From Oceaniglobus indicus (GTDB lineage: Bacteria; Pseudomonadota; Alphaproteobacteria; Rhodobacterales; Rhodobacteraceae): a stretch of DNA of 64,000 nt. The first letter of the stretch is position 1; each line of letters opens with the position of its first letter. This document shows positions 8,114-16,478 of the stretch, one piece after another. A program made the translations under genes and the position numbers. Under the pieces are notes generated by a model. It was given only the letters and a program-made list of their open reading frames with translations, made no database searches and was not told where the DNA came from. The stretch lies in assembly GCF_002751875.1 (NCBI RefSeq), contig NZ_NMZM01000008.1, positions 1-64,000 of the forward strand, given 5' to 3'.

Positions 8114-9505
8114 CTATTCGATTGGCGCGTCACGCCGCAGCAGATCGGGGTTGGATGTGTCATCGCGTTCGGTTGCGATCATCTCTTCCAGGGCTTCGTC
8201 ATCCTGTGCGTCGATGCCGACAACCTCGACCTCGCCGGGGGTTGGGGCGCGGGGCGAAGGTGATTGCGGCGGGGTGGGGGCGGGGGCCGTTTCGTCCGAG
8301 GTTTCGGTGAGGGTCGCGAACGGGGGCGTGTCCATCCGGATACGATAGGTGGTGTCGGGGATCGCGAAGCCGCCATCCTCGATCGCCTGTTTCACCAAGC
8401 GCAGGGTTTCGCCGCGGGCGCGCAACAGCGACGTCGTGCGCTGATCGATCCAGCCGGTGACGGTGAAGATCACGCCGCTGTCGGTGATATCCTGAATCCA
8501 GACCGTCGTGCCCGGCGCGTCCAGCGTGAACGGCATTGCGGTCACCGTATCCTCGATCAACTGACGCACGGCTTTCAGATCGCTCTCGGCCTCGACCCCG
8601 ATGTCAAAGCTGAAGCGGCGTTCGGGGTTGCGGGTGAAGTTGATGATGCGGCTCTTGAACACGGTCGAGTTGGGGATCCGGATGTGGTTGCCATCGAACG
8701 ACAGCAGGATCGTCGCGCGGCTGGTCAGGCGGATCACCTTGCCCTGGTCGCCATCGATCTCGACGGTATCGTTGGGCTGGAACGGCTGGCGCACGGACAG
8801 CATGACCGAGGCGATGAAATTCTCGACCGTGTCGCGCACGGCAAAACCGATGGCCAGGCCGATGATGCCGGCGGCGCCCAGGATGGTGCCAAGCAGCGCG
8901 GTGGCGTTCAGGATGTCGAGCGCGATGACGATCCCGGCGATGCCGAAGACGATGCGCACCATCTGGCGATAGATGTCGGCGATGAAGGCGTTCGGCGCCA
9001 GCCGTTCCCAGGGCTGCGTCATGCGGGCCAGGCGCAGACCGACGAACAGCACCACCAGCGCGACGGTCAGCGCGATGGCGACCAGCGGCAGGGCGGCCGC
9101 CAGTTGCCGCGCGCGCACCACCATCCGTTCGACCGCGGGGTTCAGCCGTTTTGCCAGATCGGTGGTTTCGACCACTTCGTTCTGGATCGTCACGACCTCG
9201 TCCATCCTGCCGATCAACTCTTCGAGGCGCGCCGACGATGCAAGGTCCAGCACTTCGCCGGTCAGGGTCACGATGCCCGCGCGCACGGTGACGTTGACGT
9301 CTTCATAGCCTTCCAACTCGATCAGGATGGCGCGGATCCGGTCGCGGAGGCGGGCGTCGGTTGCGACCTGTTCGGCCAGATCGCTGGCTTCGATGGTGGT
9401 GTCGTTCTGCGGCGGTATCTCGTCCGGCCCGCCCTGTGCGAACACGGGCGCGGTGAACAGCGCAAAGGCCAGCAGTCGCAGAAACGGACCGAGGATCGAA
9501 AACAT
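8114..9505 (-). CDS. BON-domain mechanosensitive channel (MscS family)
   Basis: This 463-aa membrane protein has a signal peptide (residues 1-24, VFAQG), a periplasmic BON domain at about 45-115 (VNVTVRAGIVTLTGEVLD) and membrane helices from about 130. A classic MscS pore and beta domain follows (GAAGIIGLAIGFAVRDTVENF, then PFQPNDTVEIDGDQGKV). It should open under membrane tension to release osmolytes. The C-terminal about 65 residues are Pro/Glu-rich and probably disordered. The BON module may tether it to the envelope. The family is clear; the ion preference is not known. Confidence 0.93.
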   Translation of the reverse strand: MFSILGPFLRLLAFALFTAPVFAQGGPDEIPPQNDTTIEASDLAEQVATDARLRDRIRAILIELEGYEDVNVTVRAGIVTLTGEVLDLASSARLEELIGRMDEVVTIQNEVVETTDLAKRLNPAVERMVVRARQLAAALPLVAIALTVALVVLFVGLRLARMTQPWERLAPNAFIADIYRQMVRIVFGIAGIVIALDILNATALLGTILGAAGIIGLAIGFAVRDTVENFIASVMLSVRQPFQPNDTVEIDGDQGKVIRLTSRATILLSFDGNHIRIPNSTVFKSRIINFTRNPERRFSFDIGVEAESDLKAVRQLIEDTVTAMPFTLDAPGTTVWIQDITDSGVIFTVTGWIDQRTTSLLRARGETLRLVKQAIEDGGFAIPDTTYRIRMDTPPFATLTETSDETAPAPTPPQSPSPRAPTPGEVEVVGIDAQDDEALEEMIATERDDTSNPDLLRRDAPIE

Positions 9506-9582
9506 GGGCGGCGTCCTTCGCGGCGGAACTGCGCGAAGGGTAACCTGCGCAGTTTACCGTGAAAAGGGCCGGGCGTGGGGCG

Positions 9583-11397
9583 TCAGGCCGAAACCTGTTC
9601 GCGCAGGATCGACGCGGTCAGAGAACACATCAGGTAGATCCCGGAAAAGATCAGCGCAGCCAGCAGCGTGTTTTCGAACGCGCGGGGATATGTCGCCTCG
9701 TCCGGGGGCACCGGGCTGACGCCGACGGACAGATAACGAACCTGGCGGTTGGCTTCGATACGGGCGGTTTCAAGCTGTTGCAGCGCCTGCTGCATCATCA
9801 GGGTGCGCGTCTGAAGATCGACTTCGGCCATCCGCAACTCGCCGCTGACACGGGCCAGCGAACTGCCGTCACCGGTGCCGTCGGTCAGTTGGCCGCGCAG
9901 CCGGCTTACCAGGTTTTCCAGGCGTTCGATGTCGCCCCGCACGCCGTCGACGCGCGCCTGGTTCGGGCGGCGGTTGTCCAGAAGCTGTTGCAGTTGCAGC
10001 CGCTTTTCCTGAAGCTGAACCTCGAAGGTGGTGATCTGGCTCATCACGCCGCCGCTTTCGGCGGTGGGGTCGAAAACGCCCAGCTTTTCCTGCAATTCCA
10101 GCACCCGCGCCTGTGCCGCCTGCATCTTTGCCTCGGCGTCGGCGAAACTGTCCAAGGCGCCTTCCATCTGGTCGCCGCGCAGGCGCAGGGTCAGGTTGTC
10201 GATCTGTTCCTCGGCGTATTCGATCATCTTGCGCGACCATTCGGCGCTGATGGCGGGGTCGGGGGCGACGACCTCCATCTTGATGATGCCTTCCGAGGGA
10301 TCATAGCCGATCTCGACGTTCTTCTTGAACAGCTTGTAGGCGTCTTCGTTGCTGGCGTCGTCTGGAAGGCGCTGAATCGCGTCGATGGACGGGTCGGAAA
10401 AGACGGTCTTGAAGCCCAAATCGCCGTCCAGCCGCAGCATCACGTCGCGCGATTGCAGATAGCTTTGCACCGTGATCGAATCCTGGCTGGTGGCAAAGCC
10501 GGTTCCCGAGAACAATCCGCCCAGGGCGCCGCCGCTGGCGGCGCCGCCCTCGCTCTGCTGGATCACGAATTCGGACTTCGTCGCATACATCGGGGTGGCG
10601 ATGACATAGTAGTAATAGCCGGCCAGCATCGTCGGCAGTCCGACGAAGAACAAGAGCCGCGTGAACAGCAACAGCGACTTGCGCCGTCTGCGCCGGGCGA
10701 TGTCGCGCTGGATATCCGAAATCTCGCGGATGCGGTTGGCCACGGGGTCGGGACGTGCGGCGGGCTGTGGAACGGTCGTCGACGGCACCTGCCGCGGGTC
10801 CATCGTCTGGGGCAACTGCACCCGGCTTTCGCCCAGCGATGTTCCGGTCTGGCCCTCATTCTGCGGCACGACCAGTTCCAGCATGCTGGAACGTTCGAAG
10901 GGATCGATCCCCCTGGCGCGCAACTGGCGCACCGCGTCGAAGTCGGAGGTGGCGGTCAGCCCATGCTTCTGGGCCAGCCGCCGCGCCATGCGCAACTGGC
11001 GGCCGGTCAACCCTTCCTTGCGCAGGGCGTTTATATCGTCTTCCGAGCGCACATCGTCGGCGTCCGAGATGCTGGCGTCCTGGGCTGGGGTCGGGGTTGG
11101 CGGTTCGCCCGCGGCCCGGTCGGCCTGCCTGCCGCTTGCCATGGCGGCATCGGCGCGCACCGCCTGCGCCGCGCGCCCACGGTCGGCGGCGTCGGCGGTG
11201 TCGGCGTCGCGCGGGGGCGGCGCGTCAGTCGGTGTCGGCGTCGGATCCACGACCTTCGCGATGGACGACTCGGCGCGCGGTGTTGCGGGCGCCTGTGCCG
11301 CGTCGGCGGCGGCGGGCTTGTCCGTTTCCGCCACGATCGTCGCCAGGGGGCTGGAGCGGCGGATGCGGAACTTCTTAACCTTGGGTTTCGTAGTCAT
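9583..11397 (-). CDS. Capsule polysaccharide export inner-membrane protein (KpsE/BexC-like)
   Basis: This 604-aa polysaccharide co-polymerase-type protein has a membrane helix at about 241-264, a large periplasmic coiled-coil region (about 270-560, including VLELQEKLGVF) and a second helix near 580-598. It links an ABC-2 polysaccharide exporter to the outer-membrane channel. Unlike E. coli KpsE (about 380 aa) it has an extra N-terminal cytoplasmic part of about 240 residues, low-complexity Ala/Pro/Asp at 20-110 and then a short helical domain (SEDDINALRKEGLTGRQLRM). It overlaps the upstream kpsT-like gene by 23 nt, so the two are one unit. Confidence 0.85.
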   Translation of the reverse strand: MTTKPKVKKFRIRRSSPLATIVAETDKPAAADAAQAPATPRAESSIAKVVDPTPTPTDAPPPRDADTADAADRGRAAQAVRADAAMASGRQADRAAGEPPTPTPAQDASISDADDVRSEDDINALRKEGLTGRQLRMARRLAQKHGLTATSDFDAVRQLRARGIDPFERSSMLELVVPQNEGQTGTSLGESRVQLPQTMDPRQVPSTTVPQPAARPDPVANRIREISDIQRDIARRRRRKSLLLFTRLLFFVGLPTMLAGYYYYVIATPMYATKSEFVIQQSEGGAASGGALGGLFSGTGFATSQDSITVQSYLQSRDVMLRLDGDLGFKTVFSDPSIDAIQRLPDDASNEDAYKLFKKNVEIGYDPSEGIIKMEVVAPDPAISAEWSRKMIEYAEEQIDNLTLRLRGDQMEGALDSFADAEAKMQAAQARVLELQEKLGVFDPTAESGGVMSQITTFEVQLQEKRLQLQQLLDNRRPNQARVDGVRGDIERLENLVSRLRGQLTDGTGDGSSLARVSGELRMAEVDLQTRTLMMQQALQQLETARIEANRQVRYLSVGVSPVPPDEATYPRAFENTLLAALIFSGIYLMCSLTASILREQVSA

Positions 11398-12034
11398 ACA
11401 GCGCCTTCGCCTCTTCCAGTGTGTCGAACATGAACAACTGTCCTTCCATCAGGACCGCTGCCGAACGACAGAATTTCTCCAGCGTTTCCGCCTGGTGTGA
11501 CACCACGATGATGGTCGATGATTCCAACCGCTCGCGCAGCAGCGCGCCGGCCTTGCGGTTGAATTCCACATCGGTGGTCGATGGCATCCCCTCGTCGATC
11601 AGATAGATGTCGAACTCGAGCGCGAGCAGCAACGCAAAGCTGAGCCGCGATCGCATCCCCGCCGAATAGGTGCCCACCGGCATGTCGAAATATTCACCCA
11701 GACCGCACAGCCAGCGGCAGAACGCCTCGAGGTAGTCGGGATCGATGCCATAGAGCTTGGCGATGAACCGGGCGTTTTCGGTGCCCGACAGCCGGTTGAT
11801 CACACCGCCCATGAACCCCAGCGGGAACGAGATTCGCGAGGTGCGGGTGATCTGCCCCTCGTCGGGCTTTTCCAACCCGGCCATCATGTTGATCAGCGTC
11901 GTCTTGCCGGTGCCGTTGGGTGCCAGAATCCCCAGGGAATTGCCCAGCTCGACGCGAAACGACGCTTGGTCCAGGATCACCTTGTGGTGGGATCCGGTCC
12001 AGAAGGATTTGCTGACGTTTTCGAATTCGATCAT
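11375..12034 (-). CDS. Capsule polysaccharide export ATPase (KpsT/BexA-like)
   Basis: This 219-aa ABC-2 type ATPase has Walker A APNGTGKTT (38-46), signature YSAGMRSRL, Walker B YLIDEGM and switch VVSHQ. The Asp-Glu-Gly Walker B and short length are typical of KpsT/BexA capsule exporters. It should drive export of a lipid-linked polysaccharide with a KpsM-type permease, which is not in this window, and the KpsE-like protein encoded downstream with overlap. Confidence 0.88.
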   Translation of the reverse strand: MIEFENVSKSFWTGSHHKVILDQASFRVELGNSLGILAPNGTGKTTLINMMAGLEKPDEGQITRTSRISFPLGFMGGVINRLSGTENARFIAKLYGIDPDYLEAFCRWLCGLGEYFDMPVGTYSAGMRSRLSFALLLALEFDIYLIDEGMPSTTDVEFNRKAGALLRERLESSTIIVVSHQAETLEKFCRSAAVLMEGQLFMFDTLEEAKALYDYETQG

Positions 12035-12203
12035 CTGCGCCCCGGCGCCTGTTCAGGTTCCCCGACAACTTACATGGCTGTGGTTAACGCCACACTATAA
12101 AGGTATTTGGACCATATTATGTCAGATCGCGCGATGAACTTGGCGTCATCCGCCGCAATCTGACCGGATTTGTCACGCCGCCCCCGCACGCGCCGAAGCG
12201 GGG

Positions 12204-13499
12204 TCAGTTGCGTTTCTGCACCCGCGCCAGTTTGCCGGCGATCACCGCCAGGATCGCGGCGCCAAAGCTGAACAGGGCGCCCATCTTCGCCGCATCCTGC
12301 AGGGGCCCCGTGGCGAACGCGACCGAGGCCACGAACAGCGAGACGGTAAAGCCGATGGCAGCGACGACACCGACCACCGCCAGATCCGCGTGGCGCATCC
12401 CCCGCGGCAGCCCCAGCCCCAGGGGCCGGGCGGCGATCCAGCCGAACGCGAAGACTCCCAGCGGCTTGCCCACGATCAGACCGGCCAGAACCAGCCATGT
12501 CGCGGCGCCGATGGCGTTGAATTCGATCCCCGCGTTCAGCAATCCGAAAAAGAACAGCACCACCTCGACCGGGTGTTTCAGCGCCTGTTGCGCATGGTTC
12601 AGAAGGTCGGTCAGATATTGCTCGGCCTCTGAAAAGATGCCGAACGCCCGGTCGGCATGGGGCAGGGTGGCCACGATGGGCAGCAGGCCCAGCGCAGGAT
12701 GCAGGCCGCTTTGCTGAAAGGCCCACCAACTGATCGCACCGGCCAGCAGGTAAGGCCAGAACGACATTCTTTCGCGCATCCATGTGGAATTGGGCCGCAA
12801 TTCCTTGTGCCGGTCCAGGCGACGCGGGAGCCAGTTGCACATGCCGAAAACCCCGACGGCGGCTGCCAGCGACACCAGCAGCATTTCCGGCGCCAGGTCG
12901 CCCGAAGGATAAAAGACGGCAAGGATAATCATCCCGGCGGCGTCGTCGGCGATGGCCAGCAACAGCAGGAACCGCACTGCCGGATGGCCAGCCCCGAACA
13001 CCATCCGCCCGACCAGATAGGAAAACGCGATGTCGGTGGCGGTGGGCACGGCCCAGCCACGCTGGACCGCGTCGTAAACGTCCGAGCCGAGAAACAGCGC
13101 AAGGCCCAGGTAGGCGGTGATCGGCCCCAGCATGCCGCCGACGGTCGCAATCAGCGGTGTCGCGGCCTTTCTGCCGCGCAGCGCTCCGTTCTCAAGGATC
13201 ACGGCCTCCCAGACTTCCTTGGCCGCGACGGCGAAAAAGAACGCCATCAGGATATCGTTCACCAGGAAATGGAAGGTCAGCACCCGCCTGACGTCGCCGA
13301 TGCCGTCGATCCCGAAGTCGGAGCCGTGGGCGATCAGCCATCGTGACGCGTCGACGCCGACCACGTCATTGAACATGAGCGGATATTCGACGACGTGGCG
13401 ATAACCCTGCGGGTCCGTGTTCGCCCAGACCAGGGCGATCAGCGCCCCGAGTATCAGCAGCAGGGAATAGTTCGTCACATAGTTCCAGACGCGATACAT
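12204..13499 (-). CDS. nhaA: Na+/H+ antiporter NhaA
   Basis: This 431-aa inner-membrane protein has about 12 helices. The cation-binding aspartate pair is at 185-186 in LLLAIADDAAGM, and the TM4 motif (VPTATDIAFSYLVG) is present. It exports Na+ in exchange for protons and supports pH and salt homeostasis. I chose ATG 13499, which starts MYRVWNYVTNYSLLL directly before TM1; an upstream extension to 13622 overlaps the neighbouring permease gene and is not protein-like. Confidence 0.93.
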   Translation of the reverse strand: MYRVWNYVTNYSLLLILGALIALVWANTDPQGYRHVVEYPLMFNDVVGVDASRWLIAHGSDFGIDGIGDVRRVLTFHFLVNDILMAFFFAVAAKEVWEAVILENGALRGRKAATPLIATVGGMLGPITAYLGLALFLGSDVYDAVQRGWAVPTATDIAFSYLVGRMVFGAGHPAVRFLLLLAIADDAAGMIILAVFYPSGDLAPEMLLVSLAAAVGVFGMCNWLPRRLDRHKELRPNSTWMRERMSFWPYLLAGAISWWAFQQSGLHPALGLLPIVATLPHADRAFGIFSEAEQYLTDLLNHAQQALKHPVEVVLFFFGLLNAGIEFNAIGAATWLVLAGLIVGKPLGVFAFGWIAARPLGLGLPRGMRHADLAVVGVVAAIGFTVSLFVASVAFATGPLQDAAKMGALFSFGAAILAVIAGKLARVQKRN

Positions 13500-13599
13500 G
13501 CCACTGTGCCTTCTGCCTGTCGTCGCGACCGGGGTAAGGCATCCCGGCGTATCGGACAACCATGATCGCGCGGGTCGCGGCCCGGCGATGCGCGAGGGA

Positions 13600-14631
13600 T
13601 CAGGCCAGCGCCCCCCAGGCAAGACCCGCCAGAACCGCGCCGGTCATGGCGATTCCGATATAGGCCGCGAAGATGCGCGGTTTGACCAGGGCCCAGACCG
13701 CGATGGCGGCGGGAATGCAACTGACGCCGCCCGCGATCATGAACGACATCGCCGCCCCCGGTGCCATGCCCTGCGTCAACAGTCCGTCGACCAATGGCAC
13801 GGCGGCATAGCCGTTCAGATAGGCCGGGCCGCCCACCAGCGCCCCCATCAACACGGGGACGATCCCCGTGCCGCCCAGCAGACCACCGACCATTTCAGCC
13901 GGGACATAGCGGATCATCAGCGCCTCGAACACATAGGCCAGAAGCAGCCACTTGCCCAGAAACAACGCGTTTTCGGTGGCGGTGGCGCGAAAGGTCGCGC
14001 GGCGGGTGTCGTCGTGCCAGAAACGCCAGACCGGTCTGCCCGCGAACGGTTTCGGCGCGCCGCAGCACCCGTTGGGCGCCGCCCGTGGCTTCAGCGGATC
14101 GGCAAAGACCGCGCTGGACCGGAACGCCATGACGGTCGCGCCGCCGCCCAGACCGATCGCCACCGCCCCAAGGGTCTTGGCCAGCGCGAAATCCCAACCC
14201 AACGTGGCCGAGGTGATGAGAAACATCGCCGGGTCCATCAGCGGTGACGCCAGCCAGAACGCCATGACCGCCGACAGCGGCGCGCCGACTGCCAGAAGTG
14301 CCGCGATGAACGGGATCACCTCGCACGAGCAGAACGGAGAAATCCCGCCCAGCATCGCGGCAAGCACGATCATCCGCACCTCGCGCCCCTCGAACGCGCG
14401 GGCCAGCAGGGTTTCGGCGCCGCTGGCCTTGAGATAGGCAACCGCAAGGACGGCAAAGGCGATGAACGGCAGGGTTCCGACAAGGGATCCGGCGGCATCG
14501 CGCAGGATATCGGCCAGCGCGGTCGGATCGAACAGCGCAACCAGCGCGACCACGACGGCCGACGCGCCCCACGCCGACAGGATGATCTTCGGCAGGTGGC
14601 GGCGCGGCGGGGTCTGGACGGTATCAGTCAT
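13600..14631 (-). CDS. Permease of the ArsP/DUF318 family
   Basis: This 343-aa membrane protein has about eight helices and two halves. The conserved segments are GGISPFCSCEVIPFIAALL in the first half and GGPAYLNGYAAVPL in the second, as in the ArsP/YraQ permease family, whose studied members export organoarsenicals. A cytoplasmic loop carries GCCGAP. The gene overlaps the ArsR-type regulator by 8 nt, so metal or metalloid-controlled efflux is likely. The exact substrate is not readable. Confidence 0.85.
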   Translation of the reverse strand: MTDTVQTPPRRHLPKIILSAWGASAVVVALVALFDPTALADILRDAAGSLVGTLPFIAFAVLAVAYLKASGAETLLARAFEGREVRMIVLAAMLGGISPFCSCEVIPFIAALLAVGAPLSAVMAFWLASPLMDPAMFLITSATLGWDFALAKTLGAVAIGLGGGATVMAFRSSAVFADPLKPRAAPNGCCGAPKPFAGRPVWRFWHDDTRRATFRATATENALFLGKWLLLAYVFEALMIRYVPAEMVGGLLGGTGIVPVLMGALVGGPAYLNGYAAVPLVDGLLTQGMAPGAAMSFMIAGGVSCIPAAIAVWALVKPRIFAAYIGIAMTGAVLAGLAWGALA

Positions 14632-14971
14632 GGGCGTGATCGTCGCGGCTGTCGCTGGTGGTATCGGCGCAGCATTCGGTCAGCAAATAACGCGAAAGCG
14701 TCTCTACATGGGCATAATCGGCGGCGGCGCAGATGGTCGAGCGGCCCTGCCGGGTCTGGCGGATCAGTTCGGCCTGCGTCAGGATCCGCAGATGGTGGGT
14801 CAGGGTCGATCCGGTAACACCGGATGCCTCGCCCAATGCGCCGATGCTCAGCCCCTCGGGACCGGCGCGCACCAGCGTGCGCAGCACGCCCAGCCGCTGT
14901 TCCGATCCGAGAGCGGCAAAGGTCGATGCCGCCTGTTCGACGCTGAGGGTGTGGTCGGTGGGATGTTTCAT
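14624..14971 (-). CDS. ArsR/SmtB-family transcriptional repressor
   Basis: This 115-aa winged-helix protein has the HTH GEASGVTGSTLTHHLRIL and wing QGRSTICAAA. A C-terminal CC pair followed by a His/Asp-rich tail (DDHAHD) could bind metal or metalloid. It is the first gene of the unit with the ArsP-like permease. A 13-bp inverted repeat just upstream is a textbook ArsR operator, so autorepression relieved by the effluxed metalloid is the simplest model. Confidence 0.9.
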   Translation of the reverse strand: MKHPTDHTLSVEQAASTFAALGSEQRLGVLRTLVRAGPEGLSIGALGEASGVTGSTLTHHLRILTQAELIRQTRQGRSTICAAADYAHVETLSRYLLTECCADTTSDSRDDHAHD

Positions 14972-14985
14972 CGCAATGCCTCGCT

Positions 14986-15017
14986 TTCTATATTTCTAGG
15001 TAATTAGAAATATAGAA
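14986..15017. promoter_or_regulatory. ArsR operator: 13-bp perfect inverted repeat
   Basis: TTCTATATTTCTA at 14986-14998 is mirrored by TAGAAATATAGAA at 15005-15017 across a 6-bp spacer. The site lies 15 bp upstream of the arsR start and 51 bp from the divergent glycosylase start, in strikingly AT-rich sequence. The arrangement matches a dimeric winged-helix repressor site overlapping the promoter. It may also influence the divergent gene. Confidence 0.75.
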
Positions 15018-15068
15018 CGATGGCAAGCAGGATTTGCCAGTGCCCGCCGATCGGCTAGCTTGCCAGTC

Positions 15069-15647
15069 ATGGATCTTCCCGAACGCCTGTCCGCCTGCAC
15101 GCTCTGTGCCGAACGCTTTGCCGCCACGGCGACCGCGCACCGTCCACGCCCCGTGGTGTGGTTTCGGCCGGGCGCGCGGATCCTGGTCGTGGGACAGGCA
15201 CCGGGCGCGCGGGTCCATGCATCGGGGCGTCCGTTCACCGATCCGTCGGGCGACCGGTTGCGCGACTGGACCGGGCTGGACGAGACGACGTTCTACGATC
15301 GTGACCGGGTTGCCATTGCCCCCATGGCGTTCTGTTTCCCGGGTTACGATTCCAAGGGATCCGACTTGCCGCCGCCGCCGGTCTGTGCGCGGACGTGGCG
15401 CGCCGAGGTGATGTCATATATCGGCGCGGTTCCCCTGACGCTTCTGATCGGGGGATACGCGCAGAAATGGCACCTGGGGCCGGGACGTGTGGCCGATCAC
15501 GTGGCCGGGTGGCGCGCCCATGCGCCGACGATCTTTCCCTTGCCCCACCCGTCGTGGCGCAATACCGCTTGGATCAGGAAAAACCCCTATTTCGAGGCCG
15601 ACCTGCTGCCGGCCCTTCGTGCCCGTATCGCCGAGGTTCTGTCATGA
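15069..15647 (+). CDS. Uracil-DNA glycosylase family protein
   Basis: This 192-aa protein has the UDG-superfamily motifs VGQAPGARVHASGRPFTDPS (uracil-binding/catalytic loop) and PLPHPSWRNTAW (DNA-intercalation loop), with an N-terminal CTLCAERF segment. It would remove damaged bases in the cytoplasm. The catalytic acid in motif 1 is not obvious, so the specificity is unsure. ATG 15069 is preferred over TTG 15060. It overlaps the next gene by 4 nt (ATGA). Confidence 0.8.
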   Translation: MDLPERLSACTLCAERFAATATAHRPRPVVWFRPGARILVVGQAPGARVHASGRPFTDPSGDRLRDWTGLDETTFYDRDRVAIAPMAFCFPGYDSKGSDLPPPPVCARTWRAEVMSYIGAVPLTLLIGGYAQKWHLGPGRVADHVAGWRAHAPTIFPLPHPSWRNTAWIRKNPYFEADLLPALRARIAEVLS

Positions 15648-16417
15648 CACCGCTTGATCGCGCCCACGCCGCCATGGATGCCGCCCCCGACGACGATGCC
15701 GCGCGGCTGCGGTTTTTCGAGCGGCTGGCCGACAACGAACTGTTCCTGCTGCTGACGCGGGAACCCGAGGCCGCGGCGCTGGATCCGCAGGTCTTTGAAA
15801 CGGGCGAAGGCACCTTCGTGCTGGTGTTCGACCGCGAGGACCGGCTGGCCACCTTCACCGGTGGCCCCGCGCCCTATGCCGCGCTGTCGGGGCGCACGGT
15901 GATCGCCATGCTGGCCGGGCAGAACACCGGCCTGGCGTTGAACCCCGATGTCGCGCCATCGTCGATCCTGTTGGGCGCCGAAGCAGTCACGTGGCTGAAC
16001 ACCACGCTGGCGCAGGTGCCCGACCGGCTGGTGGGGCGGCCCGAGTCGTTCAGCGCGCCCCGCGGCTTGCCCGAGGCGCTGTTGCATGCGCTGGACGCCA
16101 AGCTGGCGACGGCCGGCGGGATGGCCGATCACGCCTGGCTGGCGGGCGTGACCTATGCCGGCGGCGGACAGGGGCATCTTCTGGCCTTCATCGACGCTCA
16201 ACCGGGGGCCGAGGACGCCATTGCCCGCGCCACGGGCGAGGCGCTGACGTTTTCGGGCGTCGAGGCCGGAACCTTGGACGTCGCGTTCTTTGCCGCATCC
16301 GACCCGCTGGCGGCGCGGCTGGCCAGGGTCGGCTTGCGGTTCGATCTGCCCCGGCATGAGGCGTCGGCGCCCGGCGCACCGGGCATGGATCCCGCGCGTC
16401 CGCCCAGATTGCGATGA
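15644..16417 (+). CDS. SseB-family protein
   Basis: This 257-aa cytoplasmic protein matches the SseB N-terminal domain pattern (LFFERLADNELFLLLTREPE-like region, then VFDREDRLATF and the C-terminal half with FFAASDPLAARLARVGLRFDLP). SseB was named from E. coli enhanced serine sensitivity, but the molecular role is unknown. It is translationally coupled to the upstream glycosylase gene and ends close to a dispersed intergenic repeat. Confidence 0.75.
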   Translation: MTPLDRAHAAMDAAPDDDAARLRFFERLADNELFLLLTREPEAAALDPQVFETGEGTFVLVFDREDRLATFTGGPAPYAALSGRTVIAMLAGQNTGLALNPDVAPSSILLGAEAVTWLNTTLAQVPDRLVGRPESFSAPRGLPEALLHALDAKLATAGGMADHAWLAGVTYAGGGQGHLLAFIDAQPGAEDAIARATGEALTFSGVEAGTLDVAFFAASDPLAARLARVGLRFDLPRHEASAPGAPGMDPARPPRLR

Positions 16418-16431
16418 CGCGATCGGGGCGG

Positions 16432-16468
16432 GCGCGGGATTCGAGTATTTACGGCAAGAAAAAGCCGG
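16432..16468 (+). repeat. Dispersed intergenic repeat, copy A
   Basis: This divergent copy of the repeat family reads GAGTATTTACGGCAAGAAAAA after a GC-rich start. It sits between two converging genes, just after the SseB-like stop codon. Other copies are at 27561-27600, 30995-31028, 36463-36496 and 36508-36548. Confidence 0.6.
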
Positions 16469-16478
16469 GATCGTTCGC

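Noticed and set aside
9559-11433. Long plus-strand frame opposite the KpsE-like gene
   Set aside because: Antisense shadow; the minus strand encodes a protein with clear membrane helices and coiled coils.
13500-13622. Upstream extension of NhaA
   Set aside because: The extra 41 residues are Arg/Pro-rich, overlap the next gene and precede a good family start.
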